A stretch of 64,000 nucleotides of DNA from Phanerochaete sordida (lineage: Eukaryota > Basidiomycota > Agaricomycetes > Polyporales > Phanerochaetaceae), in NCBI GenBank assembly GCA_019973155.2, contig BPQB01000011.1, forward strand, positions 372,001 through 436,000, written 5' to 3'. Below the pieces are notes generated by a model. That model saw only the letters and a program-made list of their open reading frames with translations. It was not told the origin of the DNA and searched no databases. Shown one piece after another: positions 55,517-64,000 of this stretch (position 1 is its first letter; each line of letters starts with the position of its first letter). A program made the position numbers and the translations under genes.

Positions 55517-57656
55517 TCACCCAACGATGAACCCACCCGTGCCCGTCGCCTCGAACGTGAACTTTCCCCCAGCGAAGCTCGCGCCGCTGTCGAAAACCTG
55601 CTTGACGCTCTTGCCCTTCACGCCTGGGAGCCCGGCCAGCGGCACAGTGGCGGCCGCGTAGTTGAGGTTCGTCGCGAGCACGAGCGCGCGGCCGTCGACG
55701 GTCCAGACGCCGATGTCGACGCGCCCGGTCGCGATGTGCGCGAAGGACGCTGATGGGCTCAGGATGAACTCCTTCATCGTCGGCAGCGCGAGCGCGAGCG
55801 CGCTCGCAGACGCCTTGATGTCCGCCGGGGTTGGGTCGTTCCACGCCACGACGCCGAGGCCGCCGTGGTTGATGCCTAGCACGGATTGCACGATGTATTC
55901 CTTCCCTGTGGGCTCGCGTTTCCAGTACCTGTGCTTGATTGGTACCTCATCAGGGCAAAATGTTGCGACATAACTTACGAATCGCCGCCAAATGCCTGCG
56001 GGACGGTCCAAACCGCCTTCGTCCTAGCCCAGCCGTCATCCCGAAGACGTTCGGCGAAGTCGTCCATGCGTGTGCTGATATCCTCGAACTCGCCTTTGCA
56101 ATTATCGCAGCCGCAGTCGCCATAGTCAGGCGTACATACGGTGCTGAAGCACGCGGCGATGTCAACAGTGGGTTCAACTCTACGTAAAACAAAATCGCGA
56201 CTTACTCCCACTGGCTCGAGAACGTGACGTTGTTGCCGATCATGTACGTATCCTGCATGACGATGTCTGTTCCGGAAGTGTACTCGGTGAAGAAGTAATT
56301 CTCGCAGTTCCTTGGTTATACTCAGCTGAGATGTCTCCTGATAGTGTGAAAGTTGCTGCTCACAGAACCAACGAGACAGGGTGATATCCATCTAATGAAT
56401 TGATGAGGTCGTACGAGTGCGAAGTCGCGTTCAAAGGATCTGCAAGAGGCTGTCAATGATGTTGAGCTATCCGGAGTACAATTCGTCGTACCAGAAGTTC
56501 CGTCAGGCTCATCGCCGGTGTACCTATAGCATGATTATGGATTGCTGAAGCTGGCTCAGACTCAACTCGTGGCTCACCACAGCAGGAGATTAGGCCGATT
56601 TTTGATGCGATTGACTTCCTCTGTGACTCCAGTATCGTTCATATATGTCCTATTCCACCTTTTAGTACCGCGACTCGTTTGTCGATGCAAGGACGTACTG
56701 ACCAACGCATGTCATACATGAGGTAGAGACCAAGCTCCTGCATACGATCAAGAACGAGATCTAACGCGGTCAAGTTATCGAAAGTAGGCACAGGATGAAC
56801 CTAGGAACTCTGCGTCAAAGTAGATCTGCATTCGAGAAGATATCGACTGACAACAGTGAATCTGAGGGCGGGCTCAGTGGCATAACCAGCACAATACGAA
56901 AGTGAGGACCTACCCTTGCGCCGCGAGTTCGTTTAACAGTGTCAGGTTACTGTCCAGATAACCACCAAAGTTCGTGTAGAACCCAATTGGAAACACGGTT
57001 TCATATGAACCGCCTTTCCCGGTAGCAGGCTTTGCAAGCAGTGCACCCGTTCGCAAGTCCATCTTTGTAACGGAACGGCCGTCCGGCGGGTCCGGAAGCA
57101 GAGAAAGTGCGGCGGTGCTTGAGAACTTCTGAGATTTGCTCAAGAGGCCGGGGGAGTACTCGGCTGCGCAAGTCACATCGTACACCTCAGTGCGCGGCGA
57201 GAGCCCGACCAAAGTGAACGGAAGTTCAAACTTTGTCGCGTTCAGAGGGACAAGGCCGGCGGCGAGCGGGCGGCCGTTGACCGAGACCGTCACCGCGACC
57301 GAACCCAGGCTGCCGTGCTCCGGCAAGGAGATGGGCGCCGCGCCCACTACCTCAGAGCTCGTGATTGGTGTGTCTATAATGAACGATGAGGGAGTGAGGA
57401 TATCTTCCGGCAAGTACGGCTTTATGGCTGGTTCACAGCGGAAGGCCAGTAGCGGCTGGGAGGACGCCGCCGGGACAGGGAATTGGCCGCCGGGAGGCAC
57501 TACAGGCGAAGTCTTCATGTAGTTCTTTCCGCACCTAAGTACAACGCGTTGAGAGCGGTAAGTCCGCGGACTTGAAAAGAACACGCACCATGTCTGACCA
57601 TAAGCCTGGGCGAGGCAAGACGCGGCACAGAACGCCGCAAAAGCTGCGAGCAACAT
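55517..57656 (-). CDS. Secreted glycoside-hydrolase-like protein, family not assigned
   Basis: Signal peptide MLLAAFAAFCAASCLAQAYG from the Met at 57656; the first intron follows YGQTW and joins to CGKNYMKTSPVV. The N-terminal half is beta-rich (VTVSVNGRPLAAGLVPLNAT, FELPFTLVGLSPRTEVYDV), like the immunoglobulin-like domains before a GH2-type barrel. Then a TIM-barrel-like part: YETVFPIGFYTNFGGYLDSN, VVHPVPTFDNLTALDLVLDR, LGLYLMYDMRWTYMNDTGVT, LLLWYTGDEPDGTSDPLN, then a Cys-rich insert (ACFSTVCTPDYGDCGCDNCK) and WTVPQAFGGDSYWKREPTGK. The C-terminus is a beta-sandwich (VDIGVWTVDGRALVLATNLN) ending GTGGFIVG. The Glu in GDEPDG is a candidate acid. I cannot match it to a numbered GH family. It neighbours two GH79 genes. 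Confidence 0.72.
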
Positions 57657-58148
57657 CGCGGGCGACCTGGATCTTTGGAGGGTGTCCACGACAACTCAAG
57701 AGCGTTCGGGGCTTCATATTTATGTGAGCAACCCGCGTGCATCGACCCGCTCATTGTCGCTGGTTCCATGTGACGGCAGGATGATAGGAAGGCGGTCGAT
57801 ACAGAAGGTGGCTCAACTCGGGTACAATTGTCATGAGTTAAACCTCGTGATGCAACTTCTTGCATCTTCTACGATACGCTCGGTTGAAGAAACTGTTCAT
57901 GCGGATGTTCATGCTGCAGATAGGGAGCGAAGTCACAGAGGCAAGTAAAGAGGATCGTCTGGCAGGCGCGTCGGGCGCGCCGAGAGCGCTCGGCACCGCG
58001 AATAGGACTTATCGGAAATAAAACTGGGTTAACATTGCCATATATGGCGCATACTGCAGCGCGCTTTGTATCCAGTTATAGAATCCTTGAGAAATATCTT
58101 GACAACGACCTCGACGCGCGCGCCGTCGACAGCGACCTTCAGGCCAAC
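57657..58148. promoter_or_regulatory. Divergent promoter, secreted hydrolase / GH79 gene
   Basis: 492 bp between outward-pointing starts. Contains an AT-rich ATAAATA about 60 bp before the minus-strand start and a CArG box about 100 bp before the plus-strand start. The arrangement would allow shared regulation of the two secreted enzymes. Confidence 0.5.
58038..58047 (+). promoter_or_regulatory. CArG box / TATA-like element before the GH79 gene
   Basis: CCATATATGG, a perfect CC(A/T)6GG match to MADS-box factor sites (Mcm1/SRF class), 102-111 bp upstream of the start at 58149. It could equally act as the TATA element. Confidence 0.4.
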
Positions 58149-60592
58149 ATGAGGGCCTTCCGTTCTTTACTTGCCTACGCTCTCTGCTCTGTAGCAGCCG
58201 TTCATGCCGTGACCGTCTACAACCAGCTCCCTCTGGCGGCACAGTCCACCTCCACCCCCTCCGCCTCCGACACCGCGGCCGCGGCCGCCCCGTCCGCTAC
58301 AGGCAACTACACCGGCCTCGCCGCTTACGACCCTACGACATGGCCACCTCCAGCTATCCCCAATCCTGCCCCTGCTACCCAGTTCGGCATCAATGTCATG
58401 CCCACAGCTGACCAGGTGACGGGCCTCAGCATCAACACACCCTCCTCGTTCTACGGTATCTCGATTGAAATGTCCGTCGTGACGCAAGTATGTGAGTAGC
58501 GTATCTTTTTGCTACCAGGGAGTTGAGCGATGCTAACATCTTTTGCAGTGGGCATAAATGCGTACGAGTTGTTGTCCTTGTTCTCGACGATCGCCTAACC
58601 TCCGTGCACAGGTCGTTCATCAATGTCCCTTTCCTTAACCTCATGTCTCTGCTCGCCGAGCGCGCCGGCCAAGTTGTTATCCGTGTCGGTGGTAACACCC
58701 AGGATTATGCGACGCTGGTTCCAAGTACGCAGGATGGGAAGATGATCGAGAAACAGTCTATCGACCCGAACAACCCTGTAAGCATAGACACGTCTGGCTT
58801 TTCACGCACCATTAATCCTTTGCGTAGACCGGTACGCCAACGATCATCTTTACCGACGAGATGCTGTATATGTTGTCGAACATTTCGACTTTCGTCAACA
58901 TCAAGTGGTTCCTTGGTGCGTTTCATCGGCTGTGCGCTTCGATTGCGGCTTGACGCTCGGAATCCAGGTGTCCCATTCAACGACACGGTGAACATCCATA
59001 TGGAGATTGTCGAGCAGGGCGAGCGTATTATTGGCGACAACTTACTTGGTTTCCAAGTTGGCAACGAACCCGATCTTTACCTCCAGTACGCATCCTGTGC
59101 AAGATGTCTCGGCGTCACTCTGACTATCTGTGTAGGCATCAGCATCGTTTGCCTGGGTATGACTTCAACAGCTACTACACAGAGTTCGGTCAGTGGAGAG
59201 ACGCCTTCAACAACGACGCGAACGTACCCCAGAAGAAGACCATGATTGGTCCCAGTTTGGCCCTTGCGAACCCGGAATCCTGGACGCTCGAGGATACATG
59301 GAATACCGGTTTCCTGCCCAACTACGTGGACTCTCTGTATGCATTGAGCGTTGAAAGGTGATTATCCAAGGATGAGAGCGTAGTCGGAAGCTTACTCACT
59401 TGAATTAGGTACCCCGATGACAACTGTGCTGCCATCTACGCCGGCTTCGGTCCAGTCACCTACCCTCCGAGCGTCTTCCCGAACTACCTGTCGCATGCAT
59501 CAGGCAGGTCTATCTGTGCTGCGCTGCTCAACTCAACGCTCGTGGCCCAGACCTACTCACTGCCGTTCATTATGTTCGAGACAAACTCCGCGTCCTGCGG
59601 TGGTTTTGCCGGTATCTCGAACGTCTTCGGGATCACGCTTTGGGCCCTCGACTACGGTCTTCAGATGGTGTACAGCAACCTGACGCACGCACTGATCCAC
59701 GTTGGTGGACAAGATGTGTACTACAACCCCTTCACCCGTAAGCATATCGTCATTGCTAGGAGTCTGCGGTGTACTGACCTGTCTTCAGCACCGCCCACAA
59801 ACCAGTCGACGTACCACCAGTGGACGATCGGGCCCATCTTCTACTCCATCCTTGCCATGCCCGAGATTCTTGGCAACTCGAACACCTCTCGTGTCGTTGA
59901 TCTGTTCGCGAACAGCAACAATGACCTTACCCCCGCATACGCCATCTACGAGAACGATCAGCTTGCGCGTGTCGCCCTCTTCAACTACATGGACGATGGG
60001 TCCGATGCAATGGCACTTAACGTCGCCATCCAAGTCGGCGGCGGAAATGGTCAGCCTGCCTCAACGCCCGCTCAGGTCAAGGTCAAGTACCTCGTTGCAC
60101 CTTCTGTTAGTGAGAAGTTCAACATCACCTGGGGTGGACAAGTAAGTCGCCTATTTCATGTAGGTTAGGCCACGCTGACAATAATGTATGGCACAGACCT
60201 TCGGCGGCGAATTCGAGTCTGATGGTCGCCTCATGGGTCAGGAGACGATCCAGACCGTCCCCTGCGACACTACCGCAGGTACCTGCACCATCAACGTTCC
60301 TGCACCAGGCTTCGCACTTGTGTACGTCTCCGACACGGCTGTCCAAGACTCTGAACCGGCGGCGACCGCCACCTTCTCGACGACGGCGCTCACGAAGACC
60401 GTCAACACCGCGACGATCGACCAGTCCGTCCTTGCGACGTCGAACGGTCACTCCGGCAAAGACCGGTTCACGGGCAGCACAAGTAAAGGCAGCAGCGGTG
60501 CGAGCCGTGCCGCGGGCGTCATCCCGAGCCTGACGGCGGTGTTCGCGGTGCTGGCCACGGTCGGCATATTCTTCAAGGCATTCACTTCATGA
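58149..60592 (+). CDS. Secreted, probably GPI-anchored GH79 glycosidase (paralogue A)
   Basis: GH79 family (beta-glucuronidase, heparanase-like). Signal peptide MRAFRSLLAYALCSVAAVHA, a Thr/Ser/Ala-rich linker, then SSFYGISIEMSVVTQ, SFINVPFLNLMSLLAERAGQ and VVIRVGGNTQDYATLV. The acid/base is the Glu of GFQVGNEPDLY (about 59065), the nucleophile the Glu of FIMFETNSASCGGFAG (about 59580). The GH79 C-terminal beta domain follows (YHQWTIGPIFYSILAMPEIL; YAIYENDQLARVALFNYMDD). The Ser/Thr-rich end TATFSTTALTKTVNTAT and hydrophobic tail VIPSLTAVFAVLATVGIFF indicate GPI or membrane anchoring. A 13-nt exon (58549-58561) lies between two introns. A convergent paralogue lies 290 bp downstream. Confidence 0.87.
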
Positions 60593-60882
60593 ACGGACTA
60601 TCTCGTTTAATATGTAGCCACAGAGCGAGAGAAGTGAGTGCACGGACCTGGATTTAATCCCCTGCTTTCTTCATATGCAGAGCATCATGTGTTTTGTTAG
60701 ATACCTTCACGGACGCTTGTAGCGCGATACTCTATATATCTTGTATATCCTTGCGCCGGGGCACGTCGCTCTGTGGCACGCTGATATCTCACGAGTGTCT
60801 GATTGCAGTCCGTCTGTACATCTCCGTCAGTGTCCTGTATCTATCCGCGGTAGGCGGGCCCGCGCCCGCCGTAAGTCCGTGT
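60593..60882. other. Convergent gap between the GH79 paralogues
   Basis: 290 bp between the two stop codons; 3' UTR sequence with TATATAT runs, no gene. Confidence 0.6.
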
Positions 60883-63366
60883 CTATGTCTGCGCCGTGAT
60901 CCCCACCGCGAGCATGCCCGCGAGCACGGCGGCGGCGAGCGTGCACGCGCCAGGGACGAGCCCCGCGGCCGCGGCGTTCGAGCCCTTGCTTGTGCTGTCC
61001 AGCTGCCCGCGGTCGACGCCGCTGTGCCCGTTCGACGTCGCGAGCACGGACTGGTCGACCGTCGCAGTGTTGACGGTCTTCGTGAGCGCCGTCGTCGAGA
61101 AGGTGGCGGTCGAGGTCGGCTCGACCTCGGCCAGCGCGCCGGACGTGAGGAAGACGAGCGCGAAGCCCGGCGCGGGCACCTGGATGTTGCACGTCCCGCC
61201 GGTCTGGTCGCATTGCACCGTTTGGATGGACTCGTCGCCTCTGAAGCGTCCGTCTGTAGGGGGCAATTAGCGTGCACACAAGGTCATAATGGTGCGCGAG
61301 CTTGTACCTGATTGGAAGACCCCGCTCAACGTCTGATTCGTCGCATCAGCATAGTTATCTGGAACCACTATCAGGAAATACCACGCACCTGCCCAGCCCA
61401 AGTAATATTCGTCTTCTCCGCAACAGACGGTGCAAGCAAGTACTTCACCGACACCTGCTGCGGCACCGTGCCGCCGTTGAACCCGATGCTCGCAGTGTAA
61501 GTGCTCGCGCCGGTGTTGTCGGTGACGTAGTTGAAGAGCGCAACCTTTGACAGCTGTCCTTGCTCGTAGATGGCGTATCCGGGTGTGTAGATGTTGTCTC
61601 CGTTCGCCTGCAGGTCGACGATCTGCGCGCTACCGGACGTGCCGAACGCCTCGGCGAGGACGACGGCGGAGTAGAAGACGGGCCCGATCGTCCACTGATA
61701 AACGTTACTCATGTTTGTTGGTGGCGCTGGAAGCAGGGTCAGCTGGTAGCGTGATCTTCGGCGTCGTACTTACGGGTGAACGGCTGTCGACATGGGTGAG
61801 TACAGCACATACAATTCCGTCGAACGACAACTCACGTTGTACGTATCATCTTCGCCTCCAACATGCAGCAGCGCGCCCGAGAAGTTGCTGTACGCCATCT
61901 GCATGCCAAAGTCGACCGCCCAGAGCGCAGCGCCGAACGCGTCCGAGATGCCGGGGAAGCCGCCGCACGACGCGGTGTTCGTCTCGAACATGAGGAACGG
62001 CTTCCCGTTCTGCTGCGCGAACGCCGTCGAGTTGAGGTACGGCGCGATGACGCTGATGCCGGACGTGTGGTTCAGGTAGTTCGGGAACACCGTCTGCGGG
62101 TCCTGCGGCGGGCCGAAGCCTGCATCGGGGAATGCGGCCGCGCAGTTGTCGTTGGGGTAGCTGGGCGCGATGAGTGGGTTGCGCGAGGAGGAAATAGAGG
62201 AACCTACTGCTCGACGGCGAGCGCACCGAGGGCGCCACTGTATGCCCCTACGAAGCCAGTGTCCCACACCGATTCCGGTGACCATGGACCGCTGTTCACG
62301 CTGGGTGCGACAAGGTTATTGCGCGTCGGTATCTGGGCATCGTTGGCAATAGCCTGTACGACAGTGCCAAACTCGTTGAAGTAGTCTTGCTGACTATAAG
62401 TCAGAGCGCGGGCTTTATGTCTGGCAGTTGCCGTGTAAGTCGCCGAATTCTAGCCCTTGGACACAAACATGGCTCACGTCGCGTAGAGATCGGGCTCATT
62501 CCCGAGCTGGAAGCCTAGCAGATTATCCCCGAGGATCGCTTCCCCCGCTTCTGCAATACCCAAACGGAGGTTTGTTGTATCGTTGAACGGGATGCCTAGC
62601 AAAATATATTTAATCTCCACCTTGCAAGAAATTCACCGAGAAGCATTACCAAGGTACCACTTGACCGGTAGCAGCGACGAGACGTTGGCCATCATATACA
62701 GGATCTCGGGGGTGAATATGAGGGTCGGTGTTTGCGTCTATACGCATCAGTGAGCCAGCGTCTGTTTCGAAGTGCACGCGAGACTTACAGGATTCGTCGT
62801 ATTAGCCTTGTCCTTTTCGATCGCTTTGCCATCGGGCAGGCTGTCCACGAGTGTCGCCGTCTCCTGACTGTTGCCTCCGACGCGAATGACGACACGCCCA
62901 GCACGCTGGGCAACGATCGCCATGAGATTCAAAAACGCCACGTTGATGAATGTCGCATTGATTCCAACTGTGCCAAGAACCCAGCTGAGCCCGCCTGTAT
63001 CCAAGAAAGAAAATAAAGGCACCACGCACCGACCTGGTTCACGACACTGAACTCGATCGAGAACCCGTAGAAGCCGCCCTGCTGCTGGATCGAGAGCCCC
63101 ACAACGTCCGCAGCGCTCTGCTGCACGCCGACGGCGAACTGCGTCGGCGGGGGCGGCTGCGGGACGGGCGGCGCCTGGAGCTGGACGTTGTTGTACGCGG
63201 GGACGGCGGTGTACGCGACGGCGGGCGCGGCGGTGCTCTGCGATGCGCCGGCGGTGCCATCGACGAGCGGCTGCTGCGCGCCGTTGAGGCCGTAGACCGT
63301 GACCTGCGCGTGCGCGCGCGGCAGGCACAGCAGCGCGAGTGCGAGTGCAGAGTGCCAAGGGCGCAT
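60883..63366 (-). CDS. Secreted, probably GPI-anchored GH79 glycosidase (paralogue B)
   Basis: Second GH79 gene, colinear with paralogue A over its whole length. Signal peptide MRPWHSALALALLCLPRAHA, linker, GGFYGFSIEFSVVNQ, ATFINVAFLNLMAIVAQRAG and RVVIRVGGNSQETATLV. Acid/base Glu in GFQLGNEPDLYAT (about 62505), nucleophile Glu in FLMFETNTASCGGFPG (about 61985). C-terminal beta domain VYQWTIGPVFYSAVVLAEAF and the closing segment TFSTTALTKTVNTATVDQSV are nearly identical to A, followed by a hydrophobic end (AAAVLAGMLAVGITAQT). The codons VGINATF are continuous in one exon here, where A has an extra intron. Intact by eye. Substrate probably a glucuronic-acid-containing glycan; this is inferred from the family. 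Confidence 0.87.
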
Positions 63367-64000
63367 GGGGGCGGGACGAGAGGATGGGGCCGCCCCGGGG
63401 GGAGGGAGGGGCTCGCTCAGGGGCCTGCGCCTGCTGCGATCGCACGCTGCGCAGGCGGGCACGCACTGCGTCCGTGCGACCTAGGCGGTAGTGCAGGCTC
63501 AGCGCGCCTCGTGGAGTGCCCGGTTGACCGCGTTTCAGCAGGGACGTTTTCTATATTTGACCAACCTTGGTCAGGGCTGACGCCGCTCGCGACTACATAC
63601 CGGTCCGCAGGGAGTACAGCGAGTCTGCTGAGCGCAGAGATGCCTGTGCTGAGCAACGATGGACATACGTAGACTAGCGTATTCGTCTATAACAAGTCTT
63701 TGAGGTCACGGTCAGCACAGGAAGCCAGCATTTAGAAATAGATACTCACTGCGGAAGCGGGATGTGTGGGAAACCGGATGGGGTGGCCGGAAGCGCCACT
63801 GCAACTACTACACTTGCCTTTTACGGATAAAAGGTTCGAAGCGTCGGGCTTGGCGCCTGTTCCGCGAGTTACCCAGTGACCGCAGACTGCGGAAGTTCAC
63901 AGTGCGATGAGTGCCCACAAACTTTGCTTGATGTACAAAGTGTCGTATAATGCGACAGCGACGCATACTGGCATAGCGGCCCAAGGATCACTATATGATG
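63367..64000. other. Upstream region of GH79 paralogue B
   Basis: 634 bp to the window edge with no supported gene; promoter of paralogue B. It contains a perfect inverted repeat CCTTTTA-CGGA-TAAAAGG at 63817-63834, about 450 bp before the start codon. Confidence 0.5.

Noticed and set aside
63829..63840. T-arm-like GGTTCGAA suggesting a tRNA
   Set aside because: Flanking sequence does not form the other tRNA arms; the bases belong to the local inverted repeat.
1..64000. Transposons, CRISPR arrays, bacterial-type operons
   Set aside because: No transposase or reverse transcriptase motifs, no regular repeat-spacer array, and eukaryotic intron-rich genes throughout.

Overview
The window is nuclear DNA of a basidiomycete fungus, most likely an Agaricomycete (mushroom or polypore type). 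The evidence is GC-rich sequence, genes cut by many introns of about 48-60 bp with gtgagt/gtacgt donors, and characteristic families: a DUF6533 membrane protein, a PriB-like Zn(II)2Cys6 factor, GH79 enzymes and NST1. I found 17 protein genes, one of them cut by the left edge. I saw no rRNA, tRNA, CRISPR array or intact transposon. Coordinates run from start codon to stop codon with introns inside; exon joins were made by eye from GT-AG (rarely GC-AG) signals and from protein continuity.

Layout. 0-8.2 kb: a truncated M28 aminopeptidase (+) facing a secreted SGNH/CE2-like esterase (-), then a DUF6533 multi-pass protein (+) facing a La RNA-binding protein (-). 8.2-19 kb: a 2.2 kb gene-poor stretch, a PriB-like zinc-cluster transcription factor (+), an acylaminoacyl-peptidase (-), a CHZ-motif histone chaperone (+) and a seven-helix membrane protein (-). 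19.5-29.2 kb: peroxisomal acyl-CoA oxidase ending in AKL (-), a degenerate phosphopantetheinyl-transferase-like gene (+), an MFS sugar transporter (-) and a duplicated ABM-type ferredoxin-like protein (-). 29.2-32.2 kb is gene-poor. 32.2-34.9 kb: a GATA factor with two zinc fingers and an AreA-type N-terminus (-). 34.9-40.6 kb: 5.7 kb without a recognisable gene, containing one diverged direct duplication. 40.6-54.2 kb: a full-length ABCG transporter (-), a Neo1-type P4-ATPase flippase (+) and NST1 (-). 55.5-63.4 kb: three secreted carbohydrate-active genes, namely an unassigned TIM-barrel-type hydrolase (-) and two GH79 paralogues placed tail to tail (+ and -).

Most genes are housekeeping (La, APEH, acyl-CoA oxidase, Neo1, NST1, CHZ). 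The accessory content is the secreted esterase, peptidase and glycosidases plus a sugar transporter, consistent with a plant-matter-degrading lifestyle. No previously undescribed multi-gene system is convincing here. The observations I rate highest are the PPTase-like protein that lacks its metal-binding residues, the GH79 pair with a paralogue-specific intron and a 13-nt exon, the unassigned secreted hydrolase, and a dense GTGAC cluster between acyl-CoA oxidase and the PPTase-like gene.
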